From Synchiropus splendidus (lineage: Eukaryota; Chordata; Actinopteri; Syngnathiformes; Callionymidae), in contig NC_071336.1 of the NCBI RefSeq assembly GCF_027744825.2, positions 27,746,501-27,810,500 on the forward strand: a DNA stretch of 64,000 nucleotides. The letters run 5' to 3'. Of this stretch, positions 1-10,129 are shown in pieces. The stretch's first letter is position 1; the number at the start of each line of letters is the position of its first letter. The position numbers were made by a program, and so were the translations under genes. The notes beneath the pieces were generated by a model. The model saw only the letters and a program-made list of their open reading frames with translations, was not told the origin of the DNA and ran no database searches.

Positions 1-1449
1 ATTGTCTCAGCCGCTGTTTACCATCTCAGAATGAATGATGTTTTTCACCCATACCACCCAAAAACAAACAAAAACCCATAAAGGCACTGGGATCGAGCAC
101 TCATTCCATCTATATTGTAATTTTTTTAAAGCATAATTTATGGCTATGCACAGATTTCATCAACATAATTCATGGTCAAAATATTCAGAATGCCATTAGC
201 GCACTTGGACAGCAGGTGGCAGTAGCGCCACGGATCTTCTTAAACAGACACCCAGGAGACATGAAGAAGAGGCTTCAGGAACTGAATAACAGAACCTGAA
301 AAACTGTAAGTCGATCCATGTTCTATTAATCTAAAGTTTACTTTAAGGGGTTTGATTTTATGCCGCGTTTGAATGTCATTATGTTTTCAAACCCAAATGA
401 AGATACAGGTCCCTAAAATCTAATCACTGGAGTGTGCAGTTTTCTAAGCAGCCCTGAATGTGTTTTTGAAACATGGCAGTTTTAGAGTTACCATGTTTAC
501 AAACAAGCAGTGTCCAGATACATAATCCTGGTGGGGTTTCAATGAAGAAAAGGTCCTTTGACAGCACTGGTTCTACTTGTGTCACTGTTACGCCTCCGAT
601 AGTAGTGACAGTTATTCATTCTGTGCATTGGCTTCATGTCCAGAGACATTAGTGACTTAAGTCATACAGATCAGGCAGCGGCCAGGACGGATTTGGTCAT
701 CGTAAATACACCAGTTCTTTCGTGAACAATCCCTTCGTACCAGCTGACCCACTCGTGAACCGAAAGCAACATCAACAATTGATGTCCCTCACTGACTTTT
801 CTTCCTGCCAGTACCAGCTCAAGTGTGAGCTTTTTGCTGACGTTGAAGGAGAAAATGGCGAGAGAGGCACAATGCTTAGTCAACTCTCGAGTGTCTGTCC
901 AGTCCGACAAGTCGCTCATGGAGCAAACGTGTCAATTCTGAGGTAAGCTTATTCATTATGAAGGGACTGATGGCTTCCGCATGCATTTTTCATGCCCTTG
1001 GACCTTGCAACTTTCATGAAGTTGTCTGAATGAGTAGCATTTAAGATGGAAGCAAAGTAATGTGCTTGAATAATTAAAACAAAATGTCTTTGGCAAGAAT
1101 TAGTTGCAAAGTTATTAAGTTTATTAAACAGACTCCTGTGGTCAAAATCTGCTTTGGATTTGGAAAATTCCTAAACTAGGTGATCTGTTCAGCTCATTAT
1201 AATGCTGAGTCAGCAGATTCACGTCTCATGTCCATGGGGTGTTGCTGATGCTGCTTGACTTGGATGAGATCGGAAGGAGTGATTTGGGTCGGGGGTTAGG
1301 GTTGTGAATCACTTCAGTAGAATTTTATAATGAATTAAAAAGAAAAGTTTAAGATCCAAATGTCAAAGCACCTGGAGTTATAGGCCTTTAATTCAAGCAG
1401 GTCAAGCTCAGTCACAGAAAGGACCGAAACTTCAAAGTCAGATGGAATC
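1..1449. other. Intergenic or intronic DNA, no gene recognised
   Basis: Mostly unique-looking DNA. Two short overlapping frames on opposite strands around 671-946 have no recognisable domain and look like chance frames. The only noteworthy site is a CTCF-like motif near 209-229, listed separately. Confidence 0.6.
209..229 (+). promoter_or_regulatory. CTCF-like motif
   Basis: The core agcaggtggcagtagcgcc resembles the vertebrate CTCF consensus CCASYAGRKGGCRS, with one weak first position. Similar cores occur elsewhere in this window. Match made by eye without a matrix score; occupancy is unknown. Confidence 0.3.
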
Positions 1450-1966
1450 ATCCGAATCTTCCTCTCCACCTTCTGCCTGGCAGTTCCAACCTCAACATCT
1501 TCTTCTTCTCCTTCTTCTTCTCCTCCTCCTTCTTCTTGGCCACAGTGGATCATCCTCCTCCATCTCACCCTGTCCTCTGCTTCCTCTTCTCTCAAACCTA
1601 CAAACCTCATGTCCTCCTTCACCACCTCCATCAATCTCCTCTTTGACCTTCCTCTCCACCTTCTGCCTGGCAGTTCCAACCTCAACATCTTCTTTTTCTC
1701 CTTCTTCTTCTCCTCCTCCTCCTCCTTCTTCTTCTCCTCCTTCTTCTTGGCCACAGTGGATCATCTTCCTCCATCTCACCCTGGCCTCTGCTTCCTCTTC
1801 TCTCAAACCTACAAACCTCATGTCCTCCTTCACCACCTCCCTAAATCTCCTCTGTGGCCTTCCTCTCCACCTTCTGCCTGGCAGCTCCAACCTCAACATC
1901 TTCCTACCAATGTACTGGCTATCGCTCCTCTGCACATGTCCAAACCATCTCAGTCTAGCCTCTCTT
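1450..1966 (-). mobile_element. LINE 3' end, tandemly triplicated, with expanded CTT/CCT tracts
   Basis: Read on the minus strand, this encodes the C-terminal tail of a non-LTR reverse transcriptase, with pieces such as RKMLRLELPGRRWRGR, VVKEDMRFVGLREEEAE and VRWRRMIHCG. The same tail is seen once each at 19.5 and 34.6 kb. Here the segment occurs three times head to tail: the landmark ttctgcctggcagytccaac starts near 1471, 1661 and 1872, giving units of about 190 and 211 bp. The junctions are pyrimidine tracts (CTT/CCT on the plus strand) that fit expansion of the element's purine-rich 3' tail. The open frames of 139-198 codons here (1335-1754, 1442-2038, 1492-1935, 1609-2094) follow from low complexity and repeated LINE tail; there is no full-length reverse transcriptase. 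Identification of the tail is confident; the LINE clade is not assigned. Confidence 0.75.
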
Positions 1967-2125
1967 CACTGCTTCAATCTGCATCACTTTGGGGAGGTTT
2001 TTCCACATTCATTCTTGTCGTTTATAATCTCCACTTGAACGCTGATCTTGTGATCGACATACTTTGTTGCAGACTATTTATCAGTGCACTTTAAATTCGT
2101 CTTGGATTTGATTTCAGCTTTTATA

Positions 2126-2175
2126 GGCCGCATAAAATCATTTGCTGAGCCAGATTTGGCCCCCGGGCCTTGAGT
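2126..2175 (-). mobile_element. Short fragment of a dispersed repeat (possible hAT-type end)
   Basis: On the minus strand it reads ctcaaggcccgggggccaaa followed by tctggctcagc and an AT-rich stretch ending in gcggcc. This is a common vertebrate dispersed-repeat terminus, and a second member starts at 7228. Assignment to hAT is from memory of similar termini, not from target duplications here. Confidence 0.4.
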
Positions 2176-4478
2176 TGTAGACTCATGGTTACATAAGCAA
2201 TATAAAGAGGGACACGTTCAGTTGGCAGTGGCAGAACAGTGGACCAGTGTTTGAACAGGTCACCTTCTGCAGTGCAACAGCGTCTGTTGGTCTGTGATCT
2301 ACATGGACTTGTGTTAGATGGAAAAGATCCATAAACTGGTGACCTGGGGGTGTTGTCTAACTCACGAAGTTTATCAGTGTGTGAACAACAGACAACAGAA
2401 TTAGAGACTCCATTTTGCATCTCCAGTCCATCCATCCCCCACGGGGTTCATCATGAACCAGTCAGCTTCTTTAAGTGACAGCATCCCGTCGACACCTCTT
2501 CACAAAGTGTTCAAGGACATGACTTGAAGATGTATAAGAATGGCAGCGCAATAAACGCTATATTTGTATGCAAAACCTGTTGTAAAGTGTTTATCCCTAA
2601 CGCCTGCCCCACCCCTTCCTCATTATTCCCACCCTGCCCCCCGTCATTGCTCCTCCATTTGCTGTCTGACTTGCCAACTAAATCTCAGCGTCATCTAGTC
2701 CACCGTAACCTTGTTTATTCCCAGCAGTGGCATTAGCAAAGCTGTAAAGCTATTTATGGGGGTACAAATGTGGGCCAGCCAATCTAAGGTAAATCTATAA
2801 ATCCTGCAGGTTGATTTCTCAGGGCCGCGCGCTGCCGGAGCGTGATCAGCGCAGGTAGAAAGTATTCCCCCAGTGACTCCATGTGACGAACGTGCACAAT
2901 CCCAGCTGCATGCCAAACAGCGCCGCGCGGCCGGTGTTGTGCTTTTCATGTGGCCGCGCTGGCCTTCGGCTCCTAAGTGAGGCGCAGCTCAGCCATCCAT
3001 CCAGCGTAAGCCGGTATCATTAGCTAGCGCCCAACTGGGAGCTGACTCAACAATTGTTGTGTTGGCATGTGTGTCATGTTAACTCTGTTCCTGGAGAGTT
3101 TTGAAGGAGGGTTGTACAGCAAGCAGTCATGAAGACGTTCGCAGTCGCAGCCGGCAATTGTCAGTGCTGGTGCCATCCACAAAAAAAAGATCAAAATCAT
3201 CCCTTTTTTTAAAACTGCCTTCCCCACTCTCTATCGTCTCCTGTTTACACTCAAAGTTGGAAATATGTGGAGCAATCTTTAAGCTGTTACAAGGAATCAA
3301 CACGAGTGGGTGCCTTTTGTTGTCGTAATCTAGCGCCCCCTATCCTGCATGGAAAACCGTGGCGAGGTCAAGCGACTCAACACGGTGACACACCCTGCTA
3401 AAAACGCACCCCAGGTGATCGACATTTTAAGGGGCTGGTGCTCCAAAGAGGACAAGCATTTCTGTTCTCACAGAAATAATCCACTATACCGTGTGTATTT
3501 TGAGAAAAATTCTCCATGTGGAATATTCAGAGCTCATTTGCATTCGACTGGTGGCGAAAGCGCAAGGTGCGTCGACTGTTAGTTTAAATAAATATATAAA
3601 AAATGTGTTCAAAAAGAGGCACTTTTCGCATGCAGAGAATACGAGGGAAATAGGGTTGGAGCTCAAGCACCACTGGGGGAGTATCTACACGCGTCAGTGG
3701 AACGGCTTTCAACACTAGGGGGCACGTTATTACGTTTCTGTACTTGCTGAATCAGCATAGAAGCCATGGTTAAACCACACAGATTATTGCTGATATATGC
3801 ATTTTCAGGGCACTTTAATCGAGTCACCCGTAACTGAGTCACATGCCGTTCGTGACATTCGTGACCAAATTTGAAGACAGTGCGAGTAAATCTCAGACCT
3901 ACTCTCACATGTCCAGCGTAGGCTGCCCTTTCATGAGAAATAAATCACCTTAGCTACTGTGGCTAGACACTATTCGCCATATGCTAAGATAATTCACAGG
4001 CTAAATGTTCACATGAAGGTTACCACCAAGTTGCACTTTGTGATTCTACTCAGCAATATCACATTCCGCTAAATCTGTCTAAATTCTTGTGTATATTTTA
4101 TTGGATTTTTGCTTTGAATGAATTATTATTCTTCATTAAAATTGTGCAATTGTGACTGTAATCGAATCGCACAGTGAACATGATCATGCACTCAATCTTC
4201 AAATTCTCAAATCTCTACTCCGGAAACAGTAACGTCACCCCAGTAGATGACACTGTTTCCTTCATAATTTTGGACTCAAGATTGTTTTCATTACGATGGA
4301 ACACAATTTTTAGATGCATTCTTCCATCTGTTTGGCTCAAGAAGCAACAGGTAAACATTTTGTGTTTTTATGTTCACATCACTTTCATAGCTTTGGCTGC
4401 TTGGAATTCAAGGGGCATCTAGATTTAAAAACAAATAATTAGAAACAAGGATTCTTTTTTTGTTCATACAGCGGTGAG
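2176..4478. other. Intergenic or intronic DNA, no gene recognised
   Basis: No supported gene. 2580-2660 is pyrimidine-rich. 2820-2960 is a CpG-rich patch (gccgcgcgctgcc, cgccgcgcggccgg) that might be a regulatory or formerly coding segment, but no open frame or splice pattern identifies it. A CTCF-like site lies at 3711-3726. The rest is AT-rich and unremarkable. Confidence 0.5.
3711..3726 (+). promoter_or_regulatory. CTCF-like motif
   Basis: The sequence aacactagggggcacg closely resembles the CTCF core CCACTAGGGGGCGC. It lies in otherwise unique DNA rather than in a repeat I recognise. By-eye match only. Confidence 0.35.
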
Positions 4479-5138
4479 TGTCATGTAATGTCTGTCGATG
4501 GGATCAGACCCAGTTGCTGAATTGTTGCAGGCTGACAGAAGACTCGGGAGAGCGAGGGTGGATTTAACAAGGTTTATGAACAATGTCACAAGAACTCAAA
4601 AGGCGCACAGGAACGGAGAACCAAGGACGCCGCAACCAGAACACGGACCGAGAAATACACTGAAGGACAGGGGAAAACCTGGCGAATTATAAATCACAGC
4701 TAACTAACTGGGAGAACACAAATGCACTCGGAAATTAACTCACGAGACCAAATAAACTGAAAGTGCTCTGTGGTGGAAAACACACACACAATGGGGTGAG
4801 TTATCCAAAGAACTTACACACAATCAAATAGCGAGAAGCGAGAAAACTGAGCGAGGAGAACAAGCTTAGAAGGCGGCAGAAAGAAGATCAAGCACACATG
4901 GAACTTAGAAATATACAACAGGTGCACGAGAGAATGGAGGGTCGACGGAGTGCTTACCATGAGTATGCAAAGCAACCATCTGGCAGCGCTGACTGGAATC
5001 CAGGTGTAGAAGTCAGTGGAGTCTGATCAGTGGAATGGGATCCAGCTGCGCTGCTGTGAAGCTGAAGAAAGAGAAGGAAACGACACAGGAACACAGGAAA
5101 TAACAAAATAAAAGCACAAGAGAAACTAAACATGACAG
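4479..5138. mobile_element. Purine-rich dispersed element, member 1 (class uncertain)
   Basis: The segment begins tgtcatgt and ends acatgaca, so it has short inverted ends. Its layout matches the segment at 40481-41007: an early gttgcaggctgacag/attgcagg block, a tttaacaaggtttatgaacaatgtcaca-type block, a long A/G-rich body, then aaataaaagcacaa and a terminal catgacagt. Shared ends and block order support one repeat family. I see no coding capacity. It could be a non-autonomous transposon or part of a longer element; I do not assign a superfamily. Confidence 0.5.
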
Positions 5139-7227
5139 TAAGAACCTAAATGTTTTTCATTTTAAAATACATGTGTCACAATGCTTTTAACTGAGCTTGA
5201 ACTGTACCGCAGGAGGAAAGTGTCAATCAAAAATGACGCACTTGTCAAGTACTCCAACGCAGTTAGCGCATCAAGTCTTGAGGTATACTAGTTCAAATAA
5301 CCGTTTAAAACACACGCTTCAGCAACAATATATGAGTTCTAAGTCATTCACAGATCACGAAACCGATTTATGAAACGCATTCAGAACTTTCCGTGCTGGC
5401 ATTTATTCTGAGTCGGAACAATGTCCTTCCAATGCTTTGCTTTCCTCCATATCATGGATGGAAGCGCCTTCTATCAACTCCCATCTCTAATAAGATTTAC
5501 AGAGAGCCCCACCGAGGGAGCCCGCTGGAACGTCGTGGGAGCCCTTGCCTCAATATCGCCGGAGAAATCAATGCGGTGTGTAAACTTCCCTGCGCTATCT
5601 GCTCTCACCTGCTAGGCCAAAAGCAATCATGAAAGTGAAATAATCCTGAATGGCTTCCCCTGCTGTAGCAAAGTTAATAACAAAAGAGTCAACCCACATT
5701 CCGCCTTGAATTAGAAATGAATCCTTGTATCAAGAATGATTACGACGTGGCGGGGTCAGAGAGGCTGAGCACGCTGACTGGCTCAGTGACTCTTCGGCGA
5801 GAGGAACCTCGTCTTCAACAACTTGTTTACACCGATCACATCTCGATTTCAGCTGCTTCCCTCGGCAGCTATTTGTCATTCAACTCTTTCCCGGACTTGA
5901 CTGACACACAGTCATTTGTTTTGAAAATTAGCCGTCTGGCGCAGTGGACGCTTTCCCTCAACGCTTATCGATGGGAGTCAAACGGCGTCAAATGACTTGA
6001 GCTTTCACCCAAATTCTGATTCATTGCTGTTTGATGTTTGGTGGCAACAGTTTAGAAGAATGGCATCTTACAGGTACATCCTGAGCCGCTTTCAAACCAA
6101 ACCAAAAAAACAAATTTCAAAGTTGCGTCCTTGAGTCCATTTATCTGCTGGTGACACAGACTGCTTGAGTTTCGGAGCTTCAGTCGGCGCTCTGTTCCAC
6201 CGCTCTTGTGGAGGAAGGTACCACAACCTTCTACACAGAGACATGTGGAGGCCCTCCAGCCTGCTCCACGGCGCTCTCTGAGGTCAATCCCAGTGTGATG
6301 CGCAATAATCACCTGTCAGAAACGCACGCTTCTGAAAACAGGACTACTCCACTGAGGCTCTCCCAGTGAATTAATTCCAACCACAGCCAATCCAGCCGCC
6401 TCCCCCCGAGACCCTCGAGCAGCAAAATAATACTGATTCCAGAAAGCAGATTGATTTAAATAGAACATTCCCTGGTCCTCGTGATTTAATTAGATCTTAA
6501 ATTACAATTATGCCTTGTTTATTTAATGTGAAATCCGCGCTCCACGCTGCAGCTGCAGTCAAGCTGTGCCAGAGACGCTGCTTTGAAGCAGTGTAGGAGA
6601 GACGGTTGACTCCTGCTGATGGTGACATGAACTCAACAATGTGTTTAATAGAGAGTCATTTTTGTCATGAAACACTCCAGGATTCACCTCAGTCTCTGGT
6701 TATTCCAGTCGCACTTGAGACCACAAAGCAGAAATGTGCAGCCATCGAAGAATTCTGGTTGTCTGACTTGGTGGGGAACGTGCTGAGCCCAAGATGATGG
6801 ATTTGGATTTGATGTAAGATGGTTTGATGAAAGACCAGTTCACATTGATCCGACACCTTTACAGCACCTGGCTTTTGCTCCTCATGCAACAATGTTGCCA
6901 TTTAAAGTCACAAACAAACCTCTGTAGAAGGGAACCCAAAGATCAGACAAAAAAGATTCAGACAGACAAAAGCAAACAGATAAGGCGTTGATGTCAGTGC
7001 GACAACATTTTCATATTGGCATGGGACGTCATCGACCTATGTAGTCTTATCTCACACGTTACAAATGGACATGGAGTAGATACATATCGGATTTATTTAT
7101 AAACAACTGTTTATGTTTTATATATGACACTTTTTAGAGCTATCGCCTGCAGATCTAACTTCCTTGTCCCCCTTCTCCTCATTGATCGGTTTCCAACCCC
7201 TAATCTTTGAGTGACCCTTCCATACAT
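5139..7227. other. Intergenic or intronic DNA with possible regulatory block
   Basis: No gene recognised; two overlapping frames at 5393-5632 show no domain. Around 6430-6560 is an AT-rich block with ttaattag, aattaca and tttaaat cores next to gctgcagctgcag, a composition seen in developmental enhancers. This is inference only. Confidence 0.4.
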
Positions 7228-7330
7228 GGCACATGTGTCAAACTCAGGGCCGGGGGGCCAAATCTGGATCACCGAGCAGTTTTATACAGAACGCAAGAGT
7301 TGAACTCAAAAAGTTGAAGTTCACTATATA
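7228..7330 (+). mobile_element. Dispersed repeat terminus (possible hAT-type), second member
   Basis: It starts catgtgtcaaactcagggcc and continues with ggggggccaaatctgg, the same motif as 2126-2175 in the opposite orientation. The right boundary is approximate and no target duplication was identified. Confidence 0.4.
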
Positions 7331-7527
7331 TTCGATTAACAAAGCAGTTTGTCGTCATGACCTACGAATATTACTGTTCAAATGTGGCTTCCAAAAAAAT
7401 GATGCAGATGAAAGGGAATTTTTTGAAAGATCGGAAAGCGGGTGAAGGTTTGTGCTTCAAGACGAAAACCAAACTTAGCCCTGTGGTGTGAGTCGGTGGT
7501 GGAAGTGGGCAGTTTGTGTTTCTTGAA

Positions 7528-7683
7528 CTGTGACAGGCTTGTGAGGCTTCGTGGAACAGTGTCCTCATTTTTAAGGCTCAAAAAGATGAGAGGTTTCATT
7601 GAAATGGTTTATCAAATCCTCATATTTTAGGGCAGAGAGTGCCATCTAGTGGGCTCTGAAAATAAAACTGAAGCCCACCACTC
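7528..7683 (-). mobile_element. 197-bp-class hAT miniature element, deleted copy
   Basis: Third member of the family at 9933-10129 and 41967-42163, in reverse orientation. It keeps one terminal repeat (ggcttgtgaggcttc...gaacagtg), the inner block ttttagggcagagagtgcca and tctagtgggctctgaaaat, and the extreme end aagcccaccact. Part of that second inverted repeat (the tttcatgaagcctcat portion) is missing, and the middle differs from the full-length copies, so this copy is a decayed derivative. I could not find a convincing 8-bp target duplication. Confidence 0.7.
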
Positions 7684-7795
7684 ATTTTGAAGCTAATCAA
7701 TGTGTTTGTAATGAAAATATCAGTTTTCATAAGACATCAAAGTTAAACACATTTGTTATGTAGTAATAAAGGTGATAATAGTAGTGACAATCACT

Positions 7796-7832
7796 AATTT
7801 AATTTAATTTAATTTAATTTAATTTAATTTAA
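7796..7832. repeat. (AATTT)n microsatellite
   Basis: About seven uninterrupted aattt units. Confidence 0.95.
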
Positions 7833-9932
7833 AAGCATATTCATATGAACTGGAAAGAGAGTCTTAGTGAGACTTAAAAGTAAACTCACGTCACTGGAGA
7901 ACTATACACCATTTATCCATGACATGATGTTTAACATGTTCACATTTTAGTGGTTTTAACAATTTCAATCCTTCCTTAGCTAATAGATGTTTTTGACTTG
8001 GTGCTACTTGGCACTTTTTCGCTCAATTGCAGCCAGAGACTATAATGTAACCACTTCACTGCTATCGTCAAAGAGATTTGGCTGTCAGGCTTGTCGAAGG
8101 TCTGCTCAGGGCTAAGTGCCAAAATGTGTATAATCCTTTACCTTTGTCATGTTATCAACATGGCTGCCAGAGAGCAAACCTTCACTGTCAGCCTTCAATT
8201 AGGAGAGGAGTTTGATCCGCGGCTGTCGCGGCGCGTCAGCCGGGATAATACAGCCGTCACCTCTGAAGATGAGAAGCATCATGGCTGCGGACCCTCCGTC
8301 GGCAGGATTGACAGCCTCGGCGCAACAGGCAGAAGTGAGTTAAGGTTTCCGCACACATCCACACTGACGCTCGTCCTCCTTCCATCCCCAGAGAAGGTAT
8401 TTTTCAAGGTTTCAAGCTGCTGCCAATGACAAGCCGCTGACACCTCCTGCTTTCTGTGACACCTTTGTGAGTCCAGAGGAAGTTTCGGCACAATGCTTCT
8501 TCTGACAGGCATCCTTAAGAGAAAACACAGGCACATGCTCAGACGTGATTGACTGGCACCATCAAACTTCCAGACGGAGTGACGGAACACGGACGCATTT
8601 ATATTTCAACATTTTTGGTGTAATCCGGATCCAAACTGAAGTTAAAGTTGGAGACTTTTTGCTCTTAAAGCAAAGGCTTTTTCAGGGTTTCAAGGTTGTA
8701 GCACCACTAATAAACTAATGTTTTCTGGAAGCAACCAATGAGGTTGGAGAATCCAACAGAGGAGGATGTGAAGAAGATGAAGCACATGTGACTCTGACGG
8801 ACCATCAGGATAGGCTAAGGCAGTGTATTTAACCCTGGAGTGGCATCAGTGGCGGTATTTCATTCACCTCTTCAAAAGCAACGTGCCAATTCAAAGCTGA
8901 GTCTGTCAACTTTCACTGTATGCAGACGATGTACCGTGGTGGGAAAAAAACCTTCCGGACACCCTTAAGATTTGATAATCTTAAATATCATCATCTAGCA
9001 ATATGTCAGTTTTCAGCATTGTCACTATAAATAAAACAATACATTATTAAAACATTTTATTCAAGTTAATTTTTTTAGTAATCCTGGCATTAGCATGCAG
9101 TGGAATGCATGTTTCTCCACCTATGTGTCATGCTTGTTACACTTTTCTGGCATATATTTCTATACATATAACTATATTTGGAGTGATATCAGCTGAGTAA
9201 AATCCATCCCGCCTCCTTGCTTCCAACGGTGACCCACCGAATTATCGCCCAAAGCTGTTTCTTGCACTGGGATTTATTGCATAGATTGGTAGTGTTAGTC
9301 GGGGGAGATCAAGTCTGGTCACTTCCTGTTCCGCCCACTAATTTGCTTCTGGGCCATAAAGTTGAATCATGGTGGTGGAGATGAACATTAAGGTTTTCAG
9401 TGTCGTGAAAAGTCTTGAGATTAAAAACTCACTCAGTTTCATATTACCCATTGTTTTCAAGATAATGTTCTTTCTGAGAAATAAATACACCGTGCTGTGA
9501 AATGTCATCATCGCCTGTTGTCAATTTCCCATATCTGCTTAAAATGATATTGAATGTCAATATTCAGAATAATGTTAGAACAGTCTCCACACGTGAGAAT
9601 TTATTTAATTTTAAGAACCAAAATCGTCTGGTTCTCTCTCATCTCTATAAAGAGGGTTTGGGTTGGACAAACTGACAACATTTCAAATCACAAGTAAAGT
9701 AAAGTTGAGGTATGATTGTGACTTGTCGAGGCTTGCACACGCAGCTCACACTCAAGCGACTTCCACGTGCCTCTGGAGCCGCCTTAAAAAAGTAGGTCAA
9801 TCTGCTGGGGGCGGGGGATGAAGAGGGTTTTGTTGTATGAACTCATGTCTACAAACTATAAAAAATATCCGAAACAGAAACAGAGGTCAGTTTTCTTCGT
9901 TTGGTTTCACTGGTGTGCAGTGGTGTTTGAAC
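7833..9932. other. Intergenic or intronic DNA, no gene recognised
   Basis: One plus-strand frame at 8091-8429 (112 codons) crosses a CpG-rich patch at 8215-8340 (gatccgcggctgtcgcggcg). Its protein has no motif I recognise, and an opposite-strand frame overlaps it, so I do not call a gene. The remainder is AT-rich. Confidence 0.45.
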
Positions 9933-9981
9933 TAGTGATGGCCTAGTGAGGCTTCATGAAACAGTGTCTTCATTTTCAGAG

Positions 9982-9999
9982 CCCACTAGATGGCACTCT
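9982..9999 (+). promoter_or_regulatory. CTCF-like motif inside hAT miniature element
   Basis: cccactagatggcactct matches the CTCF core CCASYAGRKGGCR very well by eye. The same word occurs in the copy at 7528-7683, and with one change in the copy at 41967-42163. Confidence 0.45.
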
Positions 10000-10062
10000 C
10001 TGCTCTAAAATATTTAGTCATGAACAACCATATCAATGAAATCTGACATCATTTTAAAATGT

Positions 10063-10080
10063 AGAGCGCCACCTGCTGAA
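10063..10080 (-). promoter_or_regulatory. CTCF-like motif, opposed, inside hAT miniature element
   Basis: The minus strand reads ttcagcaggtggcgctct, a strong by-eye match to the CTCF core. It points against the motif at 9982-9999, about 80 bp away. Confidence 0.45.
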
Positions 10081-10129
10081 CTCCAAAAATGAGCACACTG
10101 TTTCATGAAGTTTCACAAGCCCATCACCA

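Larger units (their letters stand above)
9933..10129 (+). mobile_element. 197-bp non-autonomous hAT-type element, full-length copy
   Basis: Both ends are imperfect inverted repeats of roughly 48 bp: the left starts tagtgatggcctagtgaggc and continues to ttcatgaaacagtg, and the right is its near reverse complement ending agcccatcacca. Flanks are gtttgaac (9925-9932) and gtttgtcc (10130-10137), an 8-bp duplication with two mismatches. Eight-base duplications and TAG/CAG termini are hallmarks of the hAT superfamily. The copy at 41967-42163 has exactly the same length. The interior carries two opposed CTCF-like motifs. With no coding capacity it would have depended on a transposase supplied in trans. 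Confidence 0.85.

Noticed and set aside
1442..2038. Plus-strand open frame of 198 codons, the longest in the window
   Set aside because: Serine/leucine/proline-rich translation of a CTT/CCT tract and of the antisense of a LINE tail; minus-strand frames explain the sequence better.
8091..8429. 112-codon frame with a CpG-rich centre
   Set aside because: No known motif and an overlapping opposite frame; noted only as part of an unassigned stretch.
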